In this document: one piece after another, positions 10,624 through 19,427 of the stretch
Layout of the letters: each line of letters opens with the position of its first letter
Position numbering within the stretch: position 1 is the first letter of the stretch
From: Frateuria flava
GTDB taxonomy: Bacteria; Pseudomonadota; Gammaproteobacteria; Xanthomonadales; Rhodanobacteraceae
DNA length: 64,000 nucleotides
Assembly: GCF_017837635.1 (NCBI RefSeq)
Contig: NZ_JAGJRS010000003.1
Span: forward strand, 1 to 64,000
Direction: 5' to 3'
Translations under genes and position numbers: made by a program
The notes under the pieces: generated by a model
Seen by the model: the letters and a program-made list of their open reading frames with translations, nothing else
What the model was told of the DNA's origin: nothing
The model's database searches: none

Positions 10624-10856
10624 CAAGGCTTCCCCCATCCGCCTGTCGGCACCTTCCCCCGTGGAACCGGGGAAGGCTCACTCGGAAAGCGTGACGCAAG
10701 GCGGGCGTGGAACGGGGGGAAGGCTCACTCGGAAAGCGTGACGCAAGGGGGGCGTGGAACCGGGGAACGGCTCACTCGCAAAGCGCGACGCAAGGGGTGG
10801 GTTCCTTCCCCCGTTGACGGGGGAAGGTGCCCGCAGGGCGGATGGGGGAGGCCTTG
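10624..10856. repeat. REP1 composite element (heterotypic hairpin ends, 46-47 bp core repeats)
   Basis: Inverted ends CAAGGCTTCCCCCATCCGCC (left) and its reverse complement with one change (right) enclose hairpin arms CCTTCCCCCG/CGGGGGAAGG. The left end carries the small loop GCC-TGTC-GGC, the right end the CCCGCAGGGC variant. Inside are three tandem units of 46-47 bp starting at 10661, 10707 and 10754 (GTGGAAC...GACGCAAGG). It fills the gap between the convergent rlmB operon and phoU. Related elements are at 19428, 24115, 25639, 32434, 39914 and 47883. Confidence 0.75.
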
Positions 10857-10858
10857 CC

Positions 10859-11575
10859 TCAGCCGCCCAACCGGGGCATGTCCGGGTTGGAAGTCAGGTC
10901 GCGGTTGTCCCGCTGCTTTGCCAGCGGCTCGCCGTACACCTGGTACCAGAGGTTCTCGGCGATGTTGGTAGCGTGGTCGCCAATGCGCTCGATGTTCTTG
11001 GCCATGAACAACAGGTGCGTGCACGGCGTGATGTTGCGCGGGTCTTCCATCATGTAGGTGAGCAGCTGCCGGAAGTAGCCGGTGTAGGCCTCATCCAGCT
11101 TGGCGTCGCGCTTCCACACCTGGTAGCCCTGCTCGGCATCCTGCCGGGCATAGGCGCCCAGCACGTCGCGCACCTCGGCGGCGGCCAGCCGGGCGAGGAG
11201 GCCCAGGCCGCTGGTGGGCGCCACCGGGGCGACCATCGACAGCGGGATCGAGCGCTTGGCTACATTGGCCGCGTAGTCGCCGATGCGTTCGATGTCCGAG
11301 GCGATGCGCAGGGCGGCGAACACGTTGCGCAGGTCGCCGGCCATCGGGGCGCGCAGGGCGAGCAGGCGCACCACGTCGTGGCTGATCTCCTGCTCCAGCG
11401 CGTCGATCGCATCGTCGTTGGCAACCACGCGCTGGGCGGCGCGATCATCGCGGCGCTCGACCACGTCGATGGCCGCCTCCAGCTGCGCGGCGGCGAGCTC
11501 GCCCATGCGGACGATCTCGCCGGTGAGGCGCGCCAGTTCGCTGTCGTAGCTCTTGATGATGTGGTCTTTGGTCAT
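10859..11575 (-). CDS. phoU: Phosphate signalling/transport regulator PhoU
   Basis: Negative regulator that links the PstSCAB transporter to the PhoR sensor. The 238-residue protein consists of two PhoU three-helix repeats; metal-binding style motifs are visible as ASDIERIGDYAANVAKR in repeat 1 and AKNIERIGDHATNIAEN in repeat 2. It is the last gene of pstSCAB-phoU, 171 bp after pstB, separated by a simple-sequence tract. phoB and phoR are not adjacent in this window. Confidence 0.95.
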   Translation of the reverse strand: MTKDHIIKSYDSELARLTGEIVRMGELAAAQLEAAIDVVERRDDRAAQRVVANDDAIDALEQEISHDVVRLLALRAPMAGDLRNVFAALRIASDIERIGDYAANVAKRSIPLSMVAPVAPTSGLGLLARLAAAEVRDVLGAYARQDAEQGYQVWKRDAKLDEAYTGYFRQLLTYMMEDPRNITPCTHLLFMAKNIERIGDHATNIAENLWYQVYGEPLAKQRDNRDLTSNPDMPRLGG

Positions 11576-11591
11576 GGGATGGTGATTCGCT

Positions 11592-11684
11592 GATTCGGGA
11601 TTCGGGATTCGGGATTCGGGATTCGGGATTCGGGATTCGGGATTCGGGATTCGGGATTGGGATTGGGATTGGGATTGGGATTGG
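11592..11684. repeat. Short tandem repeat (GATTCGG)9(GATTGG)5
   Basis: Nine perfect 7-bp units at 11592-11654 run directly into five 6-bp units at 11655-11684. A few inverted copies (CCGAATCCCGAATCCC) lie at about 11712-11727, so the transcript could fold back. The tract occupies the pstB-phoU gap. Similar GGGAATC-type repeats occur at 46653-46791. Confidence 0.9.
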
Positions 11685-11746
11685 GAGAGGGTGAGCGGGT
11701 TTGGGCTGTACCGAATCCCGAATCCCGTATCCCCAATCCCCGCCCC

Positions 11747-12553
11747 TCAGCCAAAGCGGCCGGTGATGTAATCCTCGGTCTGCTTCTTGCCGGGCTTGGT
11801 GAAGATCTTCTCCGTTTCGTCGTACTCGACCAGCTCGCCCAGGTACATGAAGGCGGTGCGGTCGGACACGCGTGCCGCCTGCTGCATGTTGTGCGTGACG
11901 ATCACGATGGTGAACTGGCTTTTCAGCTCTTCGATCAGCTGCTCGATGCGCCCGGTGGCGATCGGGTCGAGCGCGGAGGTCGGCTCGTCCAGCAAGAGCA
12001 CCTCGGGCTTGAGCGCGATCGCGCGCGCGATGCACAGGCGCTGCTGCTGGCCGCCGGAGAGGCCCAGCGCATTCTGCTTGAGCTTGTCCTTCACCTCGTC
12101 CCACAGCGCGCCACCCCGTAGCGCCTGCTCCACGCGCGCTTCCATCTCCGCCTTCGAAAGCCGCTCGTGGTGGCGGATGCCGTAGGCGACGTTTTCGAAA
12201 ATCGTCATCGGGAACGGCACCGGCTTCTGGAACACCATACCGACCTTGCTGCGCAAGCGGTTGAGCGAGTAGCGCGGATCCAGGATGTTCTCGCCGTCCA
12301 GCTCGATCGAACCGGTCGCCTTCAGCTTCGGGTAGATCGCGTAGATGCGGTTGAAGATCCGCAGCAGCGTGGACTTGCCGCAACCGGAGGGCCCGATGAT
12401 CGCGGTGACCTGCTTCTCGGGAATGTCCATGCCGATGTTCTTCAGCGCATGGAAGCCGTCGTAGTGGAAATTGAGGTCGCGGACCTTGAGCTTGGGCTCG
12501 GCCTCGGGCGGCGCCATCGAGGGAGCAAGGGCGAGGGCGGCAGCGTTAGTCAT
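11747..12553 (-). CDS. pstB: Phosphate ABC transporter ATP-binding protein
   Basis: ATPase of the high-affinity phosphate transporter. In the 268-residue protein Walker A is GPSGCGKST, the signature is [14 protein letters not shown], Walker B is [12 protein letters not shown] and the switch His is in IVTHNMQQA; PstB-specific stretches such as [18 protein letters not shown] and YGIRHH are present. The ATG at 12553 lies 8 bases inside the end of pstA; the open frame extends further upstream only over pstA. It works with PstC and PstA in the inner membrane. Confidence 0.96.
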   Translation of the reverse strand: MTNAAALALAPSMAPPEAEPKLKVRDLNFHYDGFHALKNIGMDIPEKQVTAIIGPSGCGKSTLLRIFNRIYAIYPKLKATGSIELDGENILDPRYSLNRLRSKVGMVFQKPVPFPMTIFENVAYGIRHHERLSKAEMEARVEQALRGGALWDEVKDKLKQNALGLSGGQQQRLCIARAIALKPEVLLLDEPTSALDPIATGRIEQLIEELKSQFTIVIVTHNMQQAARVSDRTAFMYLGELVEYDETEKIFTKPGKKQTEDYITGRFG

Positions 12554-13409
12554 GGGACACCTTGCGGGCGAACAGCAGGCGGGAGGCGAGGCTGAGCAGC
12601 AGCACGAACAGCGTGACCACGAAGGCGCCGGCCCAGGCCAGCGCATGCATCGTCTCGCCCGGATCGTTGGCGTACTGGTAGATCACCTGGGGCAGGCTGG
12701 ACATCTTGTCCAGCGGGTTGAAGGTCATGAAGTTGTTGCCGAACGCGGTGAACAGCAGCGGCGCGGTCTCGCCGCTGATGCGCGCGAGCGCCAGCAGCAC
12801 GCCGGTGACGATGCCCGACCGCGCCGCGCGCAGCAGGATCTGCGAGGTCAGCTTCCATTGCGGCACGCCGAGCGAGAGCGCGGCCTCGCGCAGCGTCGGG
12901 GGCACCAGCCGCAGCATCTCGTCGGTGGTGCGCACGATCACCGGCAGCGCGATCAGCGCCAGCGCCACGCCACCGGCGAAGCCGGAGAACGTAGTGTTGC
13001 CGTGGGTCAGCGCGGTGCTCGGCAACACGATGATGGTGTAGACGAACAGGCCCATCACGATCGAGGGCGCCGAAAGCAGGATGTCGTTGAGAAAGCGGAT
13101 CGTCTCGCCCAGCCGGGTGCGGTTGGCGTACTCGGCCAGCCACGTGCCGGCGAGCACGCCGATCGGCGTGGCAATGGCGATGCCGACAAAGTTGATGATC
13201 AGGCTGCCGACCATGGCGTTGGCCAGGCCGCCCTGGTCGCCGTAGGCGGTGATCTTCGTGAAGAGCTTCAGGTCCAGCGCGGCGAGGCCCTGGCGCAGGG
13301 TTTCCCACAGTATCCATGCGAGGAAGGCCAGGCCAACCAGCGTGGCGAGGGTGCTCAGGACGAGCGCCAGCGCGTTGGTCAGGCGGCGGCGGAAGTACAG
13401 CAGGTCCAT
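12546..13409 (-). CDS. pstA: Phosphate ABC transporter permease PstA
   Basis: Inner-membrane permease, 287 residues with about six transmembrane helices and the BPD-type cytoplasmic loop [17 protein letters not shown] that contacts PstB. The start at 13409 shares a base with the pstC stop (TGATG), so translation is coupled. A much longer frame continues upstream but overlays pstC and is not coding. Confidence 0.95.
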   Translation of the reverse strand: MDLLYFRRRLTNALALVLSTLATLVGLAFLAWILWETLRQGLAALDLKLFTKITAYGDQGGLANAMVGSLIINFVGIAIATPIGVLAGTWLAEYANRTRLGETIRFLNDILLSAPSIVMGLFVYTIIVLPSTALTHGNTTFSGFAGGVALALIALPVIVRTTDEMLRLVPPTLREAALSLGVPQWKLTSQILLRAARSGIVTGVLLALARISGETAPLLFTAFGNNFMTFNPLDKMSSLPQVIYQYANDPGETMHALAWAGAFVVTLFVLLLSLASRLLFARKVSHD

Positions 13410-14416
13410 CAGCGGCCCTCCCGGCTGGCCAGGCGGCGCAGCATCAGGCGCGCGATCAGCAGCACGATGAAGGTCACCACGAACAGCAGGAATGCCAGCG
13501 CCATCAGCGCGGATTTCTGCAGGCCTACCGCCTCGCTGAACTGGTTGGCAATCGTCGAGGCGATCGAGGAGCCGGGGTCGAGCAGCGAGGCAGACAGGTC
13601 CATGGCGTTGCCGAGCACGAAGGTCACGGCCATCGTCTCGCCCAGCGCGCGGCCCAGACCAAGGAAGATGCCGCCGATCACCGCCGAGCGCGTGTACGGC
13701 AGCACGATGTCCCAGGACACTTCCCAGGTGCTGGAGCCGAGCGCGTAGGCCGACTCCTTCAGGCGCGTGGGTACGGTCTGGAAAACCTCGCGCATCACCG
13801 AGGAAATGAACGGGATGATCATGATCGCCAGCACGATGCCGGCGGTGAGGATGCTGGCGCCGAACGGGTAGTCGCTGGCGAACAACTTGCCGACGAACGG
13901 CACGTGCGTGGCCACCCACGAGGGGGTGCCGTCATCCGGGTTGTTGCCGAGGTAGTTGGTCAGCCACGGCTTGATGTGCTCGGCGAAAAAGGGCGCGAAG
14001 ACGAACAGGCCCCACATGCCGTAGATGATGGAGGGAATGCCCGCCAGCAGCTCGATCGCCGAGGCGACCGGCGTCCGCAGCCAGCGCGGCGCGACTTCCG
14101 AGAGATAAAGGGCGATACCGAAGCTCACCGGGACGGCGATCAGCAACGCGATGAAAGAGGTCGCCAGCGTGCCGTACACCGGCACCAGCGCCCCGTATTC
14201 CTGGCTGCTGGGGTCCCACGCGGAACTGACCAGGAAGTGCCAGCCGAACGTGCCGAACGCCTCGCGCCCGCCCCACAGCGTGGCGAACGCCGCGCCCAGC
14301 AGCGCGGCCAGGACGATCAGCGCGCAGGCCTTGAGCAAGCCGGCGAACAGGCGGTCGTGGCGGGCGTCGTGCCTGGCGCGCTGCTCGGGAATGTCGGTGG
14401 CGGGAATGGTTGACAT
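13409..14416 (-). CDS. pstC: Phosphate ABC transporter permease PstC
   Basis: Second permease subunit, 335 residues with six or more transmembrane helices. PstC hallmarks include AIELLAGIPSIIYGMWGLFV and the coupling loop PTRLKESAYALGSSTWE. I use the ATG at 14416 rather than the TTG immediately before it. The pstS-pstC gap of 169 bp contains two GC-rich hairpins that may dampen expression of the permease genes relative to PstS. Confidence 0.95.
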   Translation of the reverse strand: MSTIPATDIPEQRARHDARHDRLFAGLLKACALIVLAALLGAAFATLWGGREAFGTFGWHFLVSSAWDPSSQEYGALVPVYGTLATSFIALLIAVPVSFGIALYLSEVAPRWLRTPVASAIELLAGIPSIIYGMWGLFVFAPFFAEHIKPWLTNYLGNNPDDGTPSWVATHVPFVGKLFASDYPFGASILTAGIVLAIMIIPFISSVMREVFQTVPTRLKESAYALGSSTWEVSWDIVLPYTRSAVIGGIFLGLGRALGETMAVTFVLGNAMDLSASLLDPGSSIASTIANQFSEAVGLQKSALMALAFLLFVVTFIVLLIARLMLRRLASREGR

Positions 14417-14585
14417 CAAGTGGATCGCATGAAGGGAGCGGGGCTCCAGCGGTTGCTTCCCCCGTGCGCGGGGGAACGGTTCGACGGACTGAGGGGGCTT
14501 TCGGCGAAAGGCGCCCTATGCGCCCTGCAGTCCTTCCCCGGCGGATCGGGGAAGGACCGGCTGGCGCAGGAATAGCCGTTGGGTG
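14417..14585. repeat. Hairpin-bearing pstS-pstC spacer
   Basis: The spacer holds two inverted repeats related to the REP1 arm: CTTCCCCCGTGCGCGGGGGAA near 14457 (as CTTCCCCC and GGGGGAA arms) and TCCTTCCCCGG/CGGGGAAGGA near 14531-14560. They lie between the periplasmic binding protein gene and the membrane subunits, where a stabilising or attenuating mRNA structure would give excess PstS. Function is inferred. Confidence 0.5.
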
Positions 14586-15620
14586 TCAGTGCTTGTATTC
14601 CGAAGCCCAGTAGGCCTCGATCGTCTGCACCAGGTTCCGCGGCAGCGGCACGTAGTCCAGCGCGGCTGCCTGCTGCTGGCCGTTCTCCAGCGCCCACTTG
14701 AAGAAGTCGAAGGCGACCTTGCTGTGCTCGGCGTTCTTCGGCTGCTTGTACATGATCACCCAGGTGGTCGCGGTGATCGGCCAGGCCTTGGCGCCGGGGG
14801 CGTTGGTCATGATCAGGTTGAAGTCCTTGGCGCTGGCCCAGTCGGCGGTGGTGGCCGCGGCGGCGAAGCTGTCGGCGTTCGGCGGGACGACGTTGCCGGC
14901 GGCGTTCTTCAGGTCCACCCAGCTGATCTTGTTCTTCACCGCGTAGGCATATTCGACGTAGCCGATCGAGCCCTTGATCTGCTTGACGTACTGCGACACG
15001 CCCTCGTTGCCCTTGCCGCCCACGCCGGTCGGCCAGTCGACCGAGGTGCCGAACTTGACCTGGCTGGCCCACTCCGGGCTGACCTTCGACAGGTAGTTGG
15101 TGAAGTTGAACGACGTGCCCGAGCCGTCCGAGCGATGCACGACGGTGATCTTGCCCGCCGGCAGCTTGAGGCCGCTGTTCATCGCGGCAATCTTCGGATC
15201 GTTCCAGTTCCTGATCTTGCCCAGGAAGATGTCAGCCAGGGTCGCGCCATCGAGCTTGATCTGACCAGCCTGCACGCCGGCGATGTTGACCACCGGCACG
15301 ATACCGCCGACCACGACCGGGAACTGGCCCAGGCCGAATTTCTTCAGGTCTTCGGCCTTCATCGGCGCGTCGGAGGCGCCGAAATCGATCGTGCCTTCCT
15401 TGATCTGCGCGATGCCGGCGCCGGAGCCGACGGACTGGTAGTTCAAGTGGTTGCCGGTCTTTTCGGCGTAGCTCGCCGACCAGCGAGACAGTACGGGGTA
15501 GACGAAGCTCGAGCCGGCACCGGTGATATCGGTCGCCTGGGCGGCGTTGGCGCCCATCAGCGTGGCGGCAGCCAGTGCGGCGGCCGTACCGAGGCGGGAA
15601 ACGGTGGTTGCATTCAACAC
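14586..15620 (-). CDS. pstS: Phosphate-binding periplasmic protein
   Basis: Captures inorganic phosphate in the periplasm and delivers it to PstCA. The 344-residue precursor has a Sec signal peptide (LGTAAALAAATLMGANAAQA, about residues 10-29), then TDITGAGSSFVYPVLSRW, a PstS start with the phosphate-contacting GAGSSF. Further ligand loops are SVGSGAGIAQI and HRSDGSGTSF. The start is GTG at 15620 with GAGAGGA eight bases upstream; the nearby ATG at 15613 is out of frame. A candidate Pho box lies 88 bp upstream of the start. Confidence 0.96.
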   Translation of the reverse strand: MLNATTVSRLGTAAALAAATLMGANAAQATDITGAGSSFVYPVLSRWSASYAEKTGNHLNYQSVGSGAGIAQIKEGTIDFGASDAPMKAEDLKKFGLGQFPVVVGGIVPVVNIAGVQAGQIKLDGATLADIFLGKIRNWNDPKIAAMNSGLKLPAGKITVVHRSDGSGTSFNFTNYLSKVSPEWASQVKFGTSVDWPTGVGGKGNEGVSQYVKQIKGSIGYVEYAYAVKNKISWVDLKNAAGNVVPPNADSFAAAATTADWASAKDFNLIMTNAPGAKAWPITATTWVIMYKQPKNAEHSKVAFDFFKWALENGQQQAAALDYVPLPRNLVQTIEAYWASEYKH

Positions 15621-15707
15621 GGTCAGTTCCTCTCAAGGTGTGCATCGCGGGTGGATTCCCGGCGGACGCATTTGAGGTCAGGCGTGTTGCAATGAGATGA
15701 GATGGAT

Positions 15708-15725
15708 GTTGCAGCGTGATGACAG
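15708..15725 (-). promoter_or_regulatory. Candidate PhoB box upstream of pstS
   Basis: On the minus strand CTGTCAT-CACG-CTGCAAC matches the 7-4-7 Pho box plan: the first half-site is perfect and the second matches five of seven positions of CTGTCAC. A second CTGTCAT on the other strand (15737-15743) forms an inverted pair with it. Position in front of pstS supports PhoB control; the match is not perfect. Confidence 0.55.
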
Positions 15726-15750
15726 GCCGCATCCGACTGTCATGAAACGA

Positions 15751-16410
15751 TCAGATCAGGGTCAGCCCGACCTGGTCGCGCTCGAGGGTTTCCAGCCGCC
15801 GCCAGCGGTTGACGATCGAGCAGAACAGCTCTGCCGTGCGCTCGGCATCGTAGACGGCCGAATGCGCCTCGCGCCCGTCGAACTCGTGGCCGGCCGCCTG
15901 CACCGCCTTGCTGAGCACGGTCTGTCCGTAGGCCAGGCCGCTCAAGGTCGCCGTGTCGAAACAGCTGAACGGATGGAAGGGGTTGCGCTTGTGTCCGCAG
16001 CGGCGCACGGCGGCGTTGAGGAACGCCAGGTCGAAGGCCGCGTTGTGGCCGACCAGCACGGCGCGCTGGCACTCGCTCTCGCGCATGGCCTGGCGCACCG
16101 GATTGAACACGTGGTCCAGCGCCTGCCGTTCCGACAGCGCGCCGCGCAACGGGTTGTCCGGGTCGATGCCGGTGATCTCCAGCGAGCGCGGGTCGATGCG
16201 GGCGCCGGGGAAGGGCTCCACGTGCGTAAACACCGGCGCGCGCGGGCGCAGGTAACCCTCGGCGTCCATCGCCAGAGTGACCACGGCGATCTCCAGCAAT
16301 GCGTCGTGCTCGGCGTCGAAGCCGCCGGTTTCCACGTCCACGATCACCGGCATGAAGCCGCGGAACCGCTGGCACATGCGGGCGGCCATGCTGTTGCTTA
16401 CGTATTCCAT
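15751..16410 (-). CDS. rnt: Ribonuclease T
   Basis: DEDDh 3'-5' exoribonuclease that trims tRNA 3' ends and matures 5S and 23S rRNA. The 219-residue sequence is the usual length (about 215). Catalytic elements are visible: DVETGGFD near residue 25 (first Asp/Glu), [13 protein letters not shown] (second Asp) and [14 protein letters not shown] (His and last Asp). The gene is oriented like pstS but is separated from it by 130 bp with the Pho box in between, so it is probably a separate unit. Confidence 0.95.
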   Translation of the reverse strand: MEYVSNSMAARMCQRFRGFMPVIVDVETGGFDAEHDALLEIAVVTLAMDAEGYLRPRAPVFTHVEPFPGARIDPRSLEITGIDPDNPLRGALSERQALDHVFNPVRQAMRESECQRAVLVGHNAAFDLAFLNAAVRRCGHKRNPFHPFSCFDTATLSGLAYGQTVLSKAVQAAGHEFDGREAHSAVYDAERTAELFCSIVNRWRRLETLERDQVGLTLI

Positions 16411-16484
16411 CGACGAAGCATATCAGCGCCCGGTGGGGGGCTCGCGAAGTCCGCGTCTGCACGCTGATGCCTGGTGTCTTCGTT

Positions 16485-16502
16485 CTGTCACGCAACCGGC
16501 AT
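16485..16502 (+). promoter_or_regulatory. Candidate PhoB box upstream of the porin gene
   Basis: CTGTCAC-GCAA-CCGGCAT has a perfect first half-site, a 4-bp spacer and a second half-site matching five of seven bases. It lies 101 bp before the porin ATG. Taken with the pst operon next door it suggests phosphate control, but the evidence is only a motif match. Confidence 0.4.
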
Positions 16503-16602
16503 GGAACCGTAAACGAAGCGACGCATCCTGCTGCCCATCCCAGCTTGGCCATCCGGATCGAAGGGGGCGGTCGAGGGGTTCCTACCAACAGTGGAGAGAC
16601 AC

Positions 16603-17853
16603 ATGCGTTCGAAGATGCTCGTGGTGGCGATCGCCGCCAGTTTGGGCCTGGCAGGCGCCGGCGTGCATGCGGCACCGGCCCCGCAGGATGCGCAGTCCCC
16701 TGCGCGCAGTGCGGAGGTCGAGCAGCTCAAGGCCCAGCTGGCGGCCCTGCAGGCGAAGATGGACGAGCTGGAACAGCGCACTGATGCGCAGTCCGACATC
16801 AACGTGAGCACCGGCCAGAACATCGAGGCACTGCAGAAGTCGCAGGCCGCGGCGCCCTCGCTGGACAAGGCTCTGGCCGACACCACGTTCTCCGGCAAGA
16901 TGTATTTCGACTTCTCGAACATCGACCAGAAGAACAGCGACACCGGCAAGACCGACGCCTCGGGCACGGGCCTGGGCGTCAAGCGCTTCTACCTGGGCGT
17001 GGACCACAAGTTCAACGATGTCTGGTCGGCCAACCTCACCACCGATTTCAACTATGTCAGCAGCGATGGCGAAACCAACCTTTTCGTCAAGAAGGCCTAC
17101 GTGCAGGGCAAGTTCGACCCCGCGGCCGTGCTGCGCATCGGTTCGGCGGACATGCCGTGGATTCCCTTCGTGGAGAGCTACTACGGCTTCCGCTACGTCG
17201 AGAACACCCTGACCGACCGCCTGAAGTACGCCAACTCGGCCGACTGGGGCTTGCACCTGTTCGGTGACCTGGGCGCCAGCAAGGTCGCCAACTACGCGGT
17301 GTCCGTGGTCAACGGCGGCGGCTACAAGAACCCCGGCCGCAGCAAGGGCGTGGACATCGAGGGCCGCGTGGGCTTCGTGCCGTTCGAAGGCATGATCGTT
17401 GCCGTCGGCGGCTACAGCGGTCACCTCGGCAAGGAGACCGAGAGCATCGATGCGCCCCAGACTGCCCAGCGCGGCGACCTGATGGTCGCCTACGCGGACA
17501 AGAAGGTGCGCGTGGGCGCCGAGTACTTCACCGCGAAGAACTGGGGCAACCTCGTGCTGAGCCCTGTCGAGGACAAGGCCGACGGCTACTCGCTGTGGGG
17601 CTCGGTTGCGCTCACCGATGAGGTCGCCCTGTTTGCCCGCTACGACAACGCCAAACTGAGCAAGGACCTGGACGACGGCGCCAGGGACGTCTATTACAAC
17701 CTCGGCCTGCAGTACCAGGTGACCAAGGGGTTCAAGCTGGCCGCGGTATGGAAGCACGAAAAGGCCGAGCGCTCGGTCACCACTCCGGTGCCGCCGCATG
17801 TACAAAACGTCAAGACCAACGAAATCGGCGTGTTCGGCGAGGTCGCGTTCTAG
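16603..17853 (+). CDS. Phosphate-starvation type porin (OprO/OprP family)
   Basis: Outer-membrane beta-barrel porin, 416 residues. A signal peptide (MLVVAIAASLGLAGAGVHA) is followed by a heptad-rich coiled coil (VEQLKAQLAALQAKMDELEQ, about residues 40-60), as in OprO/P trimers, and then by alternating amphipathic strands ending in aromatic Phe (GEVAF), the outer-membrane insertion signal. GGAGAG at 16593-16598 supports the ATG at 16603. Position beside the pst operon and the candidate Pho box suggest phosphate or polyphosphate uptake; anion specificity is not proven by sequence. Confidence 0.85.
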   Translation: MRSKMLVVAIAASLGLAGAGVHAAPAPQDAQSPARSAEVEQLKAQLAALQAKMDELEQRTDAQSDINVSTGQNIEALQKSQAAAPSLDKALADTTFSGKMYFDFSNIDQKNSDTGKTDASGTGLGVKRFYLGVDHKFNDVWSANLTTDFNYVSSDGETNLFVKKAYVQGKFDPAAVLRIGSADMPWIPFVESYYGFRYVENTLTDRLKYANSADWGLHLFGDLGASKVANYAVSVVNGGGYKNPGRSKGVDIEGRVGFVPFEGMIVAVGGYSGHLGKETESIDAPQTAQRGDLMVAYADKKVRVGAEYFTAKNWGNLVLSPVEDKADGYSLWGSVALTDEVALFARYDNAKLSKDLDDGARDVYYNLGLQYQVTKGFKLAAVWKHEKAERSVTTPVPPHVQNVKTNEIGVFGEVAF

Positions 17854-17961
17854 GCGGACGCTGCGTTTGCGCGCTCTTGAACAAACCTTCACGCGGCGCG
17901 TGGATCATTAGCCGCGTGTCAAGGAGTAGTTATCGGAAGGGAGTTCTACCCAGGGAGGGAC

Positions 17962-17993
17962 AACGGCGGGCCGCAAGCCCGCCGTTATTTTTT
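17962..17993 (+). terminator. Rho-independent terminator after porin gene
   Basis: Stem AACGGCGGGC-CGCAA-wait-free loop-GCCCGCCGTT followed by ATTTTTT, about 110 bases past the porin stop. The left arm is AACGGCGGGC and the right arm GCCCGCCGTT, with a five-base loop CGCAA. Confidence 0.9.
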
Positions 17994-18125
17994 GGCCGTC
18001 GCGTGACCGCTCCCGTGTCCGAACGAATACGCACGGCGCGTCGAAACTGCCGCCACACAGGGGCATGGAGCAGGCGGGACCGTGCTGCTATCGTCGCGCT
18101 GCCCTTGGATCGCCAGGAGGTCTCC

Positions 18126-18551
18126 ATGCACATCCGCAAGCTCACCGACCAGGTCAGCGTGTCGCCGCAGATACTGCCCGGCGAAATGGCCGACCTTGAA
18201 GCGGCCGGCTTCCGCAGCGTGATCAACAACCGCCCGGACGGTGAGGTGGACGATCAGCCTTCCAGCTCGGAGATGGCCCAGGCCGCCGCCGCGCACGGCC
18301 TTGCCTACCGGGACATTCCGGTCGTGCCTGGACGGTACGACCCCGACGTCATCGATGCGATGGCGCAGGCGCTGCAGGAGATGCCCGCGCCGGTGCTTGC
18401 CTTCTGCCGCACCGGCACGCGTTCGACGACGCTATGGGCGCTGCAGGCGGCCCGTGAGGGCGAAGCCGAAGCGATCGTGAAAGCCGCGGGCGAGGCCGGC
18501 TACGACATCGCCGCGCTTGCGCCGCGGCTGCGGGCGATGCGGCATGCCTGA
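18126..18551 (+). CDS. DUF442/TIGR01244-type phosphatase-like (sulfur transferase) protein
   Basis: A 141-residue cytoplasmic protein of the dual-specificity-phosphatase-like family annotated TIGR01244, related to the phosphatase domain of Blh (beta-lactamase-like hydrolase). The active-site loop CRTGTRS fits C-X5-R, with GFRSVINNRPDGE as the N-terminal family motif. A strong AGGAGG site at 18115-18120 fixes the ATG at 18126. It is followed 42 bp later by a TSUP transporter; in many bacteria such proteins accompany persulfide or sulfite handling genes, so a role in sulfur metabolism is plausible but not proven. Confidence 0.82.
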   Translation: MHIRKLTDQVSVSPQILPGEMADLEAAGFRSVINNRPDGEVDDQPSSSEMAQAAAAHGLAYRDIPVVPGRYDPDVIDAMAQALQEMPAPVLAFCRTGTRSTTLWALQAAREGEAEAIVKAAGEAGYDIAALAPRLRAMRHA

Positions 18552-18593
18552 GCCGATGCGGGTGGACCACCTGTCCTGTTGGCGGGGGCGCGC

Positions 18594-19379
18594 GTGACGC
18601 TGGTGCCGGGAGTCGGCGAGTTGCTGGCGCTGCTGTGCGGTTCGGTCGTGGGGTTTTCGCTCGCGTTGATCGGCGGCGGCGGGTCGATCCTGGCCACGCC
18701 GCTGCTGCTTTACGTCGTCGGCGTGCGCGACCCGCACGTGGCCATCGGCACCAGCGCGGTGGCGGTGTCCGCCAATGCCTTCGCCAACCTGGTGCCCCAT
18801 GCGCGGGCGGGGCACGTGCGCTGGCGCGCGGCGTTCGTGTTCGCCGCGGCCGGCGTGCTCGGTGCTTGGCTGGGATCGAGCGCGGGCAAGGCGATGGACG
18901 GCCATCGCCTGTTGGCGCTGTTCGCGCTGCTGATGCTGGTGGTGGCGTTCCTGATGTTGCGCGGGCGGCGCGGCGGGGCAGGGGGCCGCTATCCGTTGCC
19001 CAACACCTTGCCGCGGCTGGGCGCGGTCGGCATCGGTGCGGGCGGGCTGGCCGGCTTCTTCGGGATCGGCGGCGGCTTCCTGATCGTGCCCGGACTGATG
19101 TTCGCCAGCGGCATGGAGATCATCAACGCGATCGGCACCTCACTGTTTTCCGTCGGAACCTTTGCCGCGACTACCGCGGGCAACTACGCGGCCTCGGGCC
19201 TGGTCGACTGGCGTGTCGCGGCCGAATTCATCGGCGGCGGCGTGATCGGCGGCTGGCTGGGCGCCCTGGGCGCGCGCCGCCTGGCCGGCACGCGCGGCGC
19301 GCTCAACCTGGTTTTCGCCGGCGTGATCGTGGTGGTGGCGATCTACATGCTCTACCGGTCGCTGACCCACGGGGCTTGA
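18594..19379 (+). CDS. TSUP (TauE/SafE) family sulfite/organosulfur exporter
   Basis: Integral membrane transporter of 261 residues with seven to eight helices in two repeats. The family's glycine-rich repeat motifs are seen as ALIGGGGSILATPLL near the N-terminus and GFFGIGGGFLIVPGL in the second half. TSUP proteins export sulfite, sulfoacetate or related anions. The start is uncertain: GTG 18594 (chosen) or TTG 18579, both in frame; neither has a strong ribosome-binding site. It follows the TIGR01244 protein, consistent with a two-gene sulfur unit. Confidence 0.8.
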   Translation: MTLVPGVGELLALLCGSVVGFSLALIGGGGSILATPLLLYVVGVRDPHVAIGTSAVAVSANAFANLVPHARAGHVRWRAAFVFAAAGVLGAWLGSSAGKAMDGHRLLALFALLMLVVAFLMLRGRRGGAGGRYPLPNTLPRLGAVGIGAGGLAGFFGIGGGFLIVPGLMFASGMEIINAIGTSLFSVGTFAATTAGNYAASGLVDWRVAAEFIGGGVIGGWLGALGARRLAGTRGALNLVFAGVIVVVAIYMLYRSLTHGA

Positions 19380-19427
19380 GCGGCTGCTCGCGCCTACGCC
19401 CACCGAGGTGCGGGCCATCGCGTCTGA

